From: Riptortus pedestris
Lineage: Eukaryota > Arthropoda > Insecta > Hemiptera > Alydidae
NCBI GenBank assembly: GCA_019009955.1
Contig: CM032233.1
Coordinates: forward strand, 17,864,501-17,928,500
Reading direction: 5' to 3'
DNA: 64,000 nt
Below the pieces are notes generated by a model. It was not told the origin of the DNA and ran no database searches. It was given only the letters and a program-made list of their open reading frames with translations. Position numbers and translations under genes: made by a program. This document shows, one piece after another, positions 46,404 through 58,400 of the stretch. Each line of letters opens with the position of its first letter. Within the stretch, counting starts at the first letter, position 1.

Positions 46404-46818
46404 CTTTTTTGTCTTATCATAACCAAACTTGATATATAATCGTTTTATGTAAAAAGAAAGATGAAGTTCGTTAACGGCTGAAATCGAACTTGGGAAAGGG
46501 GGTTTGGAGAGGGAGAATGTTTAAAATTCGAAATATCTCCGTTATTATGAGTCGGATCGAAAAAATGTATAGAATCTCTCTTATTGGAAATGCAATGTCC
46601 AATAAATGTTGTTATATGCATTTATTCTCTAACTTAAATATTAACTGAGATATTTGTATTTTTTAGTTTTCATCTTTCAGTAAACCCCCACTCCTACTCA
46701 TGACATATAAACAATACTCTGTTAAACAATGAATCACTTTATTTGAAACTTAAATACCAAATATTGTTCTGATTGAACTTTTACTTTTTAAAATAAATGC
46801 AAATACGTGACGTACTTG
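46404..46818 (-). mobile_element. H1 host copy, 5' part, truncated
   Basis: Continuation of the host after the nested insertion: ATAACCAAACTTGATATATA, GTTCGTTAACGGCTGAAATC, TATCTCCGTTATTATGAGTC, to AATACGTGACGTACTTG. The hairpin and TCCGTC end are missing. Confidence 0.82.
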
Positions 46819-48091
46819 CAGTTTTTAAACTTTTTTTTTTTTTTATAATTTCTTAATTAGATGCACCATGATGGTATTCCTGCACTCCCTGTCCCAAAAA
46901 TCATTCAACTTCCTGGGAAGTCCAGAATGTTCAAATCTCACGAAACTGCTTAAACCACAAGCGGTCCTTGACTGGACTCATGCTCAAAAAATAAACTTTT
47001 TAATGCCTGTAATACAAAAAAATAAATGAATAAAAAGCAATTCATGCAAAGCAGAACATGGGACAAGTATCGTAATCTTAAGAAGGGAGTTTTTGGTATC
47101 AAAAATAAATGGAAGCACCAAACGGGTGTGCAGGTTTAGACATGTGTACATCAAACACTACTCTCAGTAAAGGCCAGGGTAAAAATAGGGAGAGGTTAAA
47201 TTTTATTTCACAACAATGAATGAAATACATACACTAATTTGTGTATATACTAATTTCTTATGTTCGACAGTAAGTGGATATTCGAAATATCAAGGTGACA
47301 TATTTAATAGCTGATTCCCGCAAATGAAAATCTGACAAAATACCTTAAGTTTAGCAAAATGGCTATCTAGAGGGAATATAAATTACTTTTAATAAAAATA
47401 TTTCATATTTTAATGTTTTAAAACTCTTCTTTAAAAAGGTCTGCAAGTCAATCAATGATGAACTATTAATTCAGGAATAACAAACAGATTGAATGATTCA
47501 TATAAATATACTAGAAATAAGATAATTCCTCCATTTTATCATAATATTTTTATTTCCGAGTTTTCATTATTTTCATAGTGCGAGACGGAAAGCATCCAGA
47601 TAGATCTTTTCAGGTTGTGTAATGGGCAAGGGGTTGTTACGATTGTAAGGAGCTTCCGCCTACGATCTAAACTGCTATGTTATTAGGGTATTACATCATG
47701 CAGTACAGCCGTAGTGCGAGAGTATCAAATGAATATTCAGCTGTTATTACAATAATTCTATTCAGAGAACCATTGTTGTAAAAACTGATAAAAACAGAAA
47801 GCGTGAACACAATGCTACAAGCACTTTTTGTCTTCAGGAAATTATTCAAGGAACTTCATAGGGTAATAGTTTTAAAGCAAAAGATAATAATAAAAGCATT
47901 AATAACAGATTTATTTATTTACAGATTATGAATTGCTGAAGAAACCTCCACGACAAAACGACGCAGGTAACAGCTCACCTAAAAAAATAAATAATACATT
48001 TATATTAACCAAACAAAATTATTTTTTAAGAAAACAACAAAGCAAATTTTAGTAATACTCTAAATTTCAATCAGGATGTCAGATGTTAATA
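46819..48091. other. Unassigned spacer
   Basis: A weak H1 3'-end trace at about 47283-47338 (TTAATAGCTGATTCCC..TCTGAC) is the only signal. No gene recognised. Confidence 0.35.
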
Positions 48092-48856
48092 CAGTCGACT
48101 CTCGCTATCACGAAATTCCACGGGACTGCCATTTTTGTTCGTGTTATGTATAGTTGGTCTTAGGCATAGTTGTAGTTATAGAGGTGAACTAAATGAAAAT
48201 TCGTGTTACAGAGGTAAAAAAATGTACTGTGATTTATTCCCTACATCTTCTACAAATCTGGATAATCTTAATATTTTACGAATATTTAAATGAATTAAAA
48301 TATGTATATATACATAATTTAAAAAAAAAATAAACGATAAAACACAGAAAACAGAAAATATAATATTAATTCCACTGATTAATAAGTCCTTAATCTTCCT
48401 TTGCTTAAAACTGAAAAACACTATCAGTCATAATGTTGATTAAAATAAAAAAAACTTTGCTGTATCCCTTACAGCTTCAAAATTAAACATTTAACTTGGT
48501 ACAGTATAATAAAAAATACCCGAGACGAGACTGCAAACAGGTTCTTGTCCCCGGTTATGTCTCACTGACAGGTTGCAACCTGAACACCGGGATTTCGTGT
48601 TAAACAAATCCATTCTGAGAACATCGTGATATAGAGGTAATGCGCTAATAAAATTCGTCTTATCTACTGAACTTTGAGTTACAGAGGTAATTTTTGTCTC
48701 TCTTCGTGTTATAGAGGTAAAATATAACCGGAAAATTAGTTCGTGTTACGTATGGCAATTTCTTCGTGTTAGACAGGTTTTTCCAAGAGGATTAAAAGTA
48801 ATTCGTTATATCAAGGATTTTGTGTTATCGAGGTTCGTGTTAGCGAGAGTTGACTG
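48092..48856. mobile_element. pogo/Tigger-like non-autonomous DNA transposon
   Basis: The left end CAGTCGACTCTCGCTATCAC and the reverse complement of the right end, CAGTCAACTCTCGCTAACAC, are well-matched inverted repeats. A TA precedes the left end (48090-48091); on the right the dinucleotide is CA, one change from TA. CAGT starts with a 'CTCTCGCTA' style end and multiple TTCGTGTTATAGAGGTAA-like direct units (about 48130-48230 and 48620-48850) are characteristic of pogo-type repeats. The interior (48230-48590) has no transposase frame. Confidence 0.75.
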
Positions 48857-49669
48857 CACTATGTTATTTTCAAGAATTCACCTGAACCCGAAAACCATCA
48901 TCTAGTATTTGTATTTTAAGAAATTCCTTGCCCGTTAAGAATGAAGAATTACAGCTAAAATCATCTAATTTGGTATTACTTGTGCTAAAAATGAACTGTC
49001 CTATCAATAACTACAGCTTCCAAATTATCTTACATTCCTATAACTAATTGGATACATTGCAATGAACAATAACAGGATTTTATTCATAAATGTCAACGGG
49101 TATGTAAAATGTACGGAGAAGACCCATTTTAAGGTCAAATTAATTAGTCTACGTGATTTAAACTAAAACTATTACATAGTATTAATTCATGTACGTTTTC
49201 AAACAGCAAACAAATTTATAATGGACTCACTGTTCTAAAAGGCCTATTTATAAATTATTATTTTTTAGTTTGTCGCTTTTCTAAGATGTACCTATATATA
49301 ATCTATATGGATAAAATTCTAAAATGTGTCTGATATTCTATTTAAATTTGACAGGGATACCTTTTTTTTTCAAATTTCAGGTAGTTCAAAGAACAATGGC
49401 ATAAAAATTGAAAATCTTGTCTGTCTGCCCCCCCCCGTTTGTTACTCGATCACTAAAAACAGCTCAGAGTATTTCAATGGGTTTTTATATTTCCTTAGAG
49501 AATAACGCAATGATGCAGACATCTCATATTCTATTCTCTATTTCACGCGTAATAAAAATACTACATTAAGAAACTATCTATTTTCGGTGAATGTAGAACG
49601 CGTCTTTAATTCATAATATCAACACGGAACTCGACTGTGCTGTCTGCAATGTTAAAGTGCTAGCTCAAA
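48857..49669. other. Unassigned spacer, possible Helitron remnants
   Basis: CTATATGGATAAAATTCTAA near 49302-49322 and GCTAGCTCAAATACC just before the Tc1 element resemble Helitron 5' and (reversed) 3' terminal sequences of the 58401-59674 copy, but no complete element can be drawn. The second piece, interrupted at its TA, may be where the Tc1 element landed. Confidence 0.35.
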
Positions 49670-49671
49670 TA

Positions 49672-51112
49672 CCTCGGCAGCAAAAAAACGGACACTGATT
49701 TCTCCATATAATTTTATTAAATTCTTTTATTTTTTAATTCATGCTATGAATTAGTTTTTTATAGGTTATCTAAACAAAATTAACTTAAAACGAATAATTT
49801 CTATTAATTAAATACAATTATAAAGTAAAAAAACAAGAAATTAATACTTTTTTAAAAATTAATAATACATCATTTTTACATTTTTTTCATATTGGATGGT
49901 CATCTAATATTGGGCATTACTTAAGGGCCCTTATTTTGTCAGGCATCGAAGAAATTAAATGTTTCATCTACTCCACCGGCACATCATCTTATTCTTCACG
50001 AAGAGCAATTTGGAGCTGATTTAAATCACTTGGAGGATGACGACGTCTAACACGCCTCCCTAAATTATCCCACAAATGCTCTATAGGATTCATATCGGGA
50101 GATGGTGGAGGCCAGTCCAGAACTGTGATTCCCACTTGCTCCAAGTATTCGGTGACAATTCTTGTGGCATGAGGGCGAGCATTATCCTGCATTAAAATGA
50201 ACTCGCGGGCAATAAATGGAGCAAATGGGATGAAAGCACTTCATCAATGTACCTCCGAAATTAATTCCTCCCCAAACCATACCTGATCGCCTTTCGAATG
50301 GCCGGGACTCGCGAAGAGTACATTGAGCGAAACGTTCCCCTACACTCGGTCTCGACCGTCTGAGTGGTACAGGCCAAATCGAGACTCATCAGTGAATAAA
50401 ACAGCTGCCTATTGCTCCCCTGTCCTATGGAAATGTTGTTCAGCAAATAAACGTCTTTCCCTTCGACGCCTTTCCGGGAGTTGGGACCCTGCCGCAGGGT
50501 GCAGACTTGTAGACCGTGCTCCCTCAGTCTCCGCCTTGTGGTGTCCGAGCTGACGACAGTATTTCGGAAGATTTGGAGCCTGAACTGAACCTCAGGAGCG
50601 GTTAAATGCCTGTCTCTCAAAACTGAGAGGGCGATAAATGGATCATCTGATCGAGATGTGGCCCTCGGCCGGCCACTGCTCATAGCTCCCAATCTCTTCC
50701 AAACGCCGGAGTGCATGGATAGTAGATCTAGCCACTCCGAGCGTTTGGGCGATATGGCGGACGCTCCAACCTCCCCTTGCCAAGACATCGGGCTACATCC
50801 ACTACCCAAGAACCATTTTCCTAGACTAGAAGGAAAAAACAACGGCCAATAATGAGTGTAAACGAGGGGTTAAAAAATTAAAAATGCTCACAGGTGCAAA
50901 AACCTACTTACAGTTTAGGAGAGTAGTCAGGTAAAGCAGTCTCCAGACAAATGAGAACCTCATCTTTTTGATCCTGAAGCGATTAGTTCAATGGGCAGAG
51001 ACCGTACTTACTCGGAATTAACCGGATTAAGCACAAAAACCAGAACAATACAGATAATCTATTTTTTAAATAAAAAATATGAAGTTTCCGGTTTTGTTTT
51101 TGCTGCCGAGTG
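49672..51112 (-). mobile_element. Tc1-like transposon, near full length
   Basis: 1,441 bp. The left end CCTCGGCAGC, an A-run and CGGACACT mirrors the right end CCGGTTTTG..TGCTGCCGAGTG. TA flanks both sides (49670-49671 and 51113-51114). Length and layout are those of a full Tc1 element with one transposase gene, here on the minus strand and broken (next entry). Confidence 0.88.
49989..50842 (-). pseudogene. Tc1 transposase pseudogene (DD34E)
   Basis: Read right to left: a DNA-binding part with a decayed VSR-like helix and SGRPRATSRSDDPFIALSVL (about 50620-50690), then RLREHGLQVCTLR, the linker between the DNA-binding and catalytic domains. After frameshifts come the catalytic pieces (YHSDGRDRVWG in another frame, about 50335-50380) and the C-terminal QDNARPHATRIV followed by WPPPSPDMNPIEHLWDNLGR (49989-50192). 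Counting from the D of QDN to the E of IEH leaves 34 residues, the Tc1 DD34E spacing. Frameshifts in the middle abolish the protein. A cut-and-paste transposase acting on the flanking inverted repeats is the family role. Confidence 0.85.
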
Positions 51113-52439
51113 TATTTGTGGAATGTCTTATTTAGATGGCTTCACATAATGAAGTTGGATAGTGGTAACACTGAAGATAAACCTTGGATGTTTATTCTTT
51201 CTTCAGTTAATAATTGGATAAATTACAATAAATTGAAGGATCAAAAACTAAATTATTCTTGCACTGGGATTAAAAACGACTTAGACAAACTTTATTATTT
51301 GCTTTCTGCCTCAACTTTTTTTTTCTAAAACTTTATATAAATTATCATTTGCATTTTTAATATTATTTATTTCTGTCATACAAATATGAAGTATTGTGTA
51401 ACCAGACCATTGTAATTGTTTTAATCAAAATACCGTATCTAATTAAAATTAAAATACAATTCTACGAAGTGTCACTGGCTCCTCAGAGGAAGGAAGCATA
51501 AAGAGCAGCAGGAGAATTTCTGCTGACCCAATGGCCAACTTTCATCTCGCTTTGGTCATCCAACAACTCGTTACGGACACGTTACGTCGCACATGCTATT
51601 TCCTCACTCCGCGAACAAGGCATTAGCTGGGTTAGTAAGGGGATGCCCGGAAAGGGAAATTCCATCCTTGCAAGAACACGATGTAGATCCAAGGAAAGGC
51701 ACGACTTATTAGTATTGTAGAGCCGATGATAAGTGCAAACTATTAATTGACATAACAGTCAAATAGTGCTCCAAAAATAAAGAGCCGTCACTTAGTTCAA
51801 ATACACAATTTGACGATTCTCAATGTAAATTTAAGTCCGTCAAGTAGGGCTCTGGTACAACACACACAGATATTCTTTTCTGATTATAATCAAGACTTGA
51901 AATCTTACCAGGAAATGAGAAGTGAAATAATAGCCCTAATTGAAAATCTTAATAACTCAAATACGGGCTTCCTGGGGGATGGAAACATAAAAATACAAAA
52001 AAAACTCCATTAATATTAGAGTTAGAGAAAATAGAATAGAACAACAATTGTATGGTATTATTAATAAGATTGGTTTTTTTTTCTCCTCATAGTAACCCTA
52101 TGAGGAGTTATTTATTTGAATACATGTTCCATAGCCACACGGCACATTACATGTATGATTATGTTTAAATACATTTTTATTTTACAATATATACACGTTA
52201 ATACACTATCTACTCAAATATAATATTAAAAAAAATAATAATAATAAAATAAAATATTAAAATAAGTAAGATAATTACAAATAAAATTAATAAATCAAAT
52301 GAAAAAATAAATAAATAAAATAAGAACAAAGAAAAAACAAATCAATTAAGTTAAGCTCAACCGATGTTTAATTTGCGAGTCTAATGTAAGGTAAATATAT
52401 TGAATTATCATTCCTATTCCTCACAATAAACTTTACATT
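51113..52439. other. Unassigned region
   Basis: Two short plus-strand frames (51110-51328, 51810-52013) have no family motif. A patch of higher GC at 51475-51700 holds no long frame. The end near 52200-52330 is A/T-rich with AATAAAT units and may be the tail of the following minus-strand LINE. Confidence 0.35.
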
Positions 52440-52813
52440 CTAATTTATTTTTGCTACATCCATATCTATGCTTTTGATAAACTTTATAAGTTCTTTATTA
52501 TATTTGTTAAATATAATATGAGGTGGTCCTGGCCAATTACCTCCTTTTAAAATTATGCTCATTATTCAATTTGATCTATGTTGATTAAATGTTGAACAGT
52601 CATAAAGTATATGTAAAAACGATTGTGTTGTCTGTGAGTCGTAAGTACATTTGTCATTGTCGTGAATTTTAAATCTTGTTAAATAATGTCCTGTCTGTCC
52701 ATGTTCCGTTAGAAATTGTGTGCATTTGTGATGGTGACTCTTAATTGTGTTGTAGTTGTTGTGAGTTATAGTTGATATGTATTGATGTATGCTGTAAGAT
52801 ATGTTACATGTCG

Positions 52814-52817
<4 letters not shown>
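52440..52817 (-). pseudogene. LINE ORF2 C-terminal fragment
   Basis: Minus-strand frame with CTQFLTEHGQTGHYLTRFKI, then KCTYDSQTTQSFLHILYDCS, the FLTGHG..YL.RF and C..C..H....C pattern that ends I/Jockey-type ORF2 proteins. A single in-frame TGA follows HRSN, after which the same frame reads on as KGGNWPGPPHIIFNKYNKEL to the final TAG at 52440. Only one stop breaks it. Upstream it is cut by a (TA)n run at 52815-52851. The A/T-rich sequence below 52440 would be its 3' UTR. Confidence 0.75.

Positions 52818-52851
<34 letters not shown>
52815..52851. repeat. (TA)n microsatellite
   Basis: About 18 TA units between two unrelated LINE fragments; no H1 blocks adjoin this one. Confidence 0.9.
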
Positions 52852-52854
<3 letters not shown>

Positions 52855-52879
52855 CGCTTAAAGGGCTGACAAAGGTGGT

Positions 52880-53075
52880 TCGAACGTGCTGAAAGAACGG
52901 AAGCAGTCAGGCTTTCCAAGAAGATGCTATATTGAACACCAAGAGAAAATTAGGAAAAGAGGTAGGCCATGGCAACGATGGTTTAATGATCTGGAGGAAG
53001 ACTTGCGGTGGACGGGTATAGATAAATGCAGAAACCTCGCTGGAAACCATGAGAATTCGTTGAAAATCGAACTTT
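52880..53075 (+). pseudogene. LINE ORF2 extreme C-terminus (different family)
   Basis: The frame includes KIRKRGRPWQRWFNDLEEDL followed by RWTGIDKCRNLAGN. The RGRP..RW.DD..EDL...G..NWR..A pattern is the conserved C-terminal block of many non-LTR elements of the CR1/L2/RTE type. No RT precedes it. The rest of the open frame to 53194 shows no motif. The family call rests on this block alone. Confidence 0.6.
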
Positions 53076-53419
53076 CCTTCGTATACAACAAGAAGAGAAA
53101 TTTCCTTCCAGGAAAAATAATGTTCCAGGATTTAAAAATTATAAAGATACTGGGAAATACCAGCCATAAAACCATCACGAGGGCAGACACATAAGAATAG
53201 CGGAAGAACCTGTTAGTGGCTGAAATGCCAACACCATTGAATAAATCTATTGGAATCCGATGCGGTGTGCGGTTTTGATATTTGAAGAGGTAGCGACCGC
53301 CAGACAAAAAAAGATATCGGATACAACAACGGAAGCTCTTTTGGAAGTACTTCTGCTTATTTCCTCATTTCATTTCCTCAAATACTGATATCAAATATAC
53401 TTAAGTCCTAAAACGATAA

Positions 53420-54519
53420 AAGTCCGTCATGCAGGGGCTGTTTTATCTATATATATATAAAATTGTAACCTCTGTCTGTACATTGGTTTTTTTCGCGAAT
53501 TTTCACGATAACTTTTCGTTTCACATGTCATAGACACCATAACTGCATTTTGTTTCTTTCGTGTGTGTTTGTTTGTTTATTTGTTTGTTTGATACCTTTT
53601 CACGCATAAACGGCTGAACCGAATTTTTTGAAACTTGGTATGTATATTACTACTAACCCAACTTAGACTTTAGGCTATATTAATATCCTCTGAAACGAAC
53701 AGGAGTGGGAGTTATAAGGGAAGCCAGAAATTAAAAATAGCGATATTTCGTTTCCTATAGGATTTTCGGCAAATATGAATATAACAAAAGTTGTTCACTT
53801 TGTTATTTAGAGTAACTTTTGTTATATACCTTTTTTCGTATAGCGAATTATAAACGAGATATACGCTAAAACCTATAGCGGAAGTGAAGAAGTTTATTTG
53901 GCACAAAAGACTCAACCGAAATAAATAAAACTCGGTATGTGTATTAGCACTAACGCCTTCATTATATTAAGCCATACCATCATTTCTAGGGACGGGCAGG
54001 AGTGGGAGTTGTAAGGAAGGCCTGAAATTAAAAATACCGATATTTCGCCTGAAATAAAAATTCGCGATATTTCATTGTCAATTTGTTTTCCGACAAACGT
54101 GCACATAACAAAAGTGGTTTACTTTGTTATTTAGAGTAACTTTTGTTTTATACATTTTTTCTGGATCAATGTATGAAGCAAGTAATTAGCGTAGAAATAT
54201 TGATATACTCAACAATACTTTCCAATATGAACTACCAGGTACCTCACCTGGAAAAATTAATTCAAATCTATGTAAATATTTTGTCCTTAATAATTCAAAT
54301 CTATGTTTAATGCACAGGAGACGGGAAATATGACAATATGGAGGACAGTGAAGTCTTTTCCTAGAATTTTAATATTAACAAATCCACAGCAACGACATGT
54401 ATAGACCCCTAAACACTGGGGCGGATAAATGTCAAAATGTTTTGCAAAGTAAAGCCTTGCTAGTTAAATACCTTCACCATTCAGCCTCAAATGAATCTGA
54501 GCTAGTAAATTTATAAATG

Positions 54520-54573
<54 letters not shown>

Positions 54574-54700
54574 CAATTTTGAACGGACCTCATTTTCGTC
54601 ATCTACTAGGTAGGATCGATGGACATTGGTGGACATTTTTCAAAAATCGCGCCATGAGTACGACTTCAATAACTGATTTCCCTGAAGGGAAATATGCTAA
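53420..54700 (+). mobile_element. H1 element interrupted by a Helitron
   Basis: A 5' end, TCCGTCATGCAGGGGCTG, at 53420-53439 is followed by the Helitron. H1 resumes after 54506 with a (TA)n run at about 54523-54568, TTTTGAACGGACCTCATTTT, CCATGAGTACGACTTCAATA, the palindrome TTTCCCTGAAGGGAAA and TATGCTAA. The part of H1 between the 5' hairpin and the microsatellite is missing, so insertion was accompanied or followed by deletion. Confidence 0.8.
53446..54505 (+). mobile_element. Helitron, non-autonomous, 3' hairpin missing
   Basis: Begins TCTATATATATATAAAATTG after an A and ends GAGCTAG before a T, the A|TC...CTAG|T arrangement of canonical Helitrons. The 5' 130 bp match the 5' end of the copy at 58401-59674 (CCTCTGTCTGTACATTG, TTCACGATAACTTTTCG, GTCATAGACACCATAACTG). 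The 3' part carries CACAGCAACGACATGTATAG and CATTCAGCCTCAAATGAAT, but the CCCGAGCAAAGCCGGG hairpin that should precede the CTAG is deleted. No Rep/helicase coding. Confidence 0.85.
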
Positions 54701-55321
54701 AAGATATAAATATGAAACCAATAGGTAGCAATTATTGCAAAAGTTCGTATTCACATTAAAAAGGGCAGCGTAAATTAACCAGATTCCACACCTGCTGGAA
54801 TGACACATGGATGATCTCAGGTAGCTAGTGACCAGAAAAAGTACCTGCGGAGGCTAGGATTCAAAAATTGGAGTATCCTGTTTATCAATTTCGCTAAAAG
54901 GTCTGGCATAGTGCCATAAGCCTAAATCACACAAGGACAGTAATTCAGCAACGTATTACTCCAGGATGGGTGGTTAATGGATAAGACACATTTAGACATG
55001 ATGTGTCTCTATTTGTCCATCACGTCAATCAGCCTTCCCACAGATTACACGGTTTGGGGCTACTTCAACAACCACCACCATGAAAACCTTTTCTGGGGGA
55101 ATGATCACCATACTACAATTCTGCCTAATTCTTTGATTGTGTCGTTCATAATATAGGATTCTATTTACTGTTCTAGCACTGATGAAGGCCTCAAATCGGG
55201 CCGATGAATTTGCAAAATAAATACATCATGGCTAAAAGCGTCCTCAGGCAGAAACCCAGCTATCTAACATCCTTCCCTTAGGTATATGAATTTCAGTAGC
55301 ATCCACAATTATGTTCTAAAC
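54701..55321. other. Unassigned spacer
   Basis: GCAGCGTAAATTAACCAGAT and CTGCTGGAATGACACATGG at about 54767-54810 repeat the variant H1-like 5' end seen at 17670. A CTGATGA..GGCC..GGCC motif lies at 55179-55205 (see findings). No gene recognised. Confidence 0.4.
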
Positions 55322-55568
55322 CAGATATGGGCAACCTTTGACATGTTGTGGGCCAAACTTTAGTGAGCAAATATGTTCGCGTACCGCTTTTAAAAGTAGA
55401 GCATTTTAGAGTAGGGTTCATAATTTTTAACGATAGATATCAGAAATGAAATTATAACACAACGTATTAAAATAACAAAATGAAATGAAAAAAATAGGCA
55501 CAACATTATGTTTAATCGTAAAATTTGGAATTATTACAAACAACGAAGATTAAATAACGACACCGAAA

Positions 55569-55751
55569 TCAATGTGCCACTTGAGCTTGAATTTGGGAAA
55601 CTAATCCATCGATGTTTGGATTAATTTCACTGATACAAAGACCTAGAGATTTTTCCAAATTAACGTCAGTCAGCTTTGTTCGATGTTTTGATTTATTAAT
55701 TTTCATCATTGAAAAGAACTGTTCGCATTTATAAGTACTGCCAAACGCACA
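55569..55751 (-). pseudogene. hAT transposase C-terminal fragment, second copy
   Basis: Minus-strand peptide AFGSTYKCEQFFSMMKINKS, KHRTKLTDVNLEKS, INPNIDGLVSQIQ, to a TGA. Same motifs as the fragment at 2019-2192, with substitutions and a few extra codons before the stop. FGSTYKCE is closer to the family pattern (FGSTY.CE). The frame breaks just upstream, as in the other copy, so the shared truncation predates their spread. Confidence 0.8.
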
Positions 55752-55793
55752 AATCTCTCCTCACCTTCCTCATTTGGAGTAAGTAGTGTAATA

Positions 55794-56721
<928 letters not shown>

Positions 56722-57282
56722 ACCAGCTCTGTTCACACTCACTTTTCCTCCTCTAAACAAGTTACTTCACACTTGCTGTTCATCTTTCTACTTTCACCAC
56801 AGTCTCATTTCCAATGGTTCCTTTATTTGCTTTTTATTTCTCACCGGCCGAACGTTCCGCCACTTTCTGATAATCCAACAACCAGACGTATCCGGCATAG
56901 ACAGGTCCGCTATACCGCATTTCACCTTCTCCAAACACCCTATGCAAGTATGAAAATGCTTTTAGGAGTCCTCTAACTCTCACAGTACACCTCATCAAAG
57001 TGGAATGCCTTCTAGACAAATAGAGTGAATACCTCACATGATTTGAAGTTCAATTTTCAACAGTAAAATCACCGTAACGTCGGCATGATTATGTCTAAGG
57101 CTTATTGGACATTGGATCGGGTAGTCTGACCCAGAAACAAAGCATTTTCTCAAACTCAGCTATAACAAAAAGCTATCACTTCCGCATTGAAGGTAATGAG
57201 AAAATGTTTTTTTTGTTTTAATCAGGCAAACCGATCTCCGTAAGTCATTTAAACTACTACACACAGAATTTTAAAAAAAAAG
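56722..57282. other. Unassigned spacer
   Basis: Sequence after the duplicated block. The plus-strand frame 56692-56976 has no family motif. Confidence 0.35.
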
Positions 57283-58251
57283 TCAGCGCGCAGGGGCTGA
57301 GAACACTAAGCAGATTACCAACGTGAAGTTCTACAATAGTTAAATCTACACACTGGCAACACTTAACAACACCGTGAATAAATGCTAACGGCAATGAGAA
57401 ATCTTTCAGCCAATTTTAATAGCCTCCCAACGGGAAGGGTCTGAATTGTAAACAAACAAGTTAGCCAACCTCTCAGGACTGAACAGATAGATAGAAATAC
57501 TCTTCAACGGAAAGAAAAACAATTTCTGAAATATATCTGAATATAACATAATAAGTTTATTGAAAACTATTTACTATATCTAGTACTATAATTTATAATG
57601 AATCAGAATAATTTTTATCTCAATTAGTCAAATGTTTGAAGCCCAAGAACAAAAGAAGGGGAGTGGGGATCAACAGAACGTATTTGCATGTACCTCACAA
57701 AGTAAAAGTTCAATGAAAACAATATTTGGTATTTAATCTTGGAATAAAGTGGTTCGTGATATAACAGCTTATTATTAATATGACAGTAGTGGGATTGAGG
57801 GTTTACTGAAAGCCGAAAACTATAAAATACGAATATCTCGGTTAATAATCAAGATAGTGAAAAAACGTACAAACCAATATTTATAGAGCATTACATTTGC
57901 AATAAGATTGGTTCTATTCAATTTTTCGATCCGACGTATAATAACGGAGATATTTCGAATTTTCGAAATTCTCTCCTCTAACCCACCACCCTCCTTCTAA
58001 TCCGATTTCTAACTTGAACTAACTTGATCTTTCTTTTTACATAAAACGATTATATATCGAGTTTGGTGACGATAAGGCAAAAATTGCGACCGCTAGAGCG
58101 GCAACAGACAAATATATATACATATAATTTTGAACGGACCTCATTTTCGTCATCTAGTAGTTAGGATCGATGGAAATTTCAATAACTTTTTCGAAAATCA
58201 TGTCATGAGTACAACTTCAATGGCTGATTTCCGTGAAAGTAAATCTGCTAA
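57283..58251 (+). mobile_element. H1 element, complete, long type
   Basis: 969 bp, plus orientation from GTCAGCGCGCAGGGGCTG and CTAAGCAGATTACCAACGTG to GGCTGATTTCCGTGAAAGTA and TCTGCTAA. It is the fullest long-type copy: CCTCCCAACGGGAAGGGTCT, GTAAACAAACAAGTTAGCC, GAAAGAAAAACAATTTCTG, TTTATTGAAAACTATTTACT, TTAATATGACAGTAGTGGG and GACCGCTAGAGCGGCAACAG all in order. The microsatellite is only TATATATACATAT. Confidence 0.9.
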
Positions 58252-58400
58252 AATCATTGACTGCTGGCCACTGCATAAAACACTTATTAAAACAACTGAG
58301 TTTTTAATAAATGAATATTTTAAAAGGCTATATATAATAAATCTTAGTTTGAGACAGGTTCAAAAACTCCTTTATATATACATACATAAATATATATATA

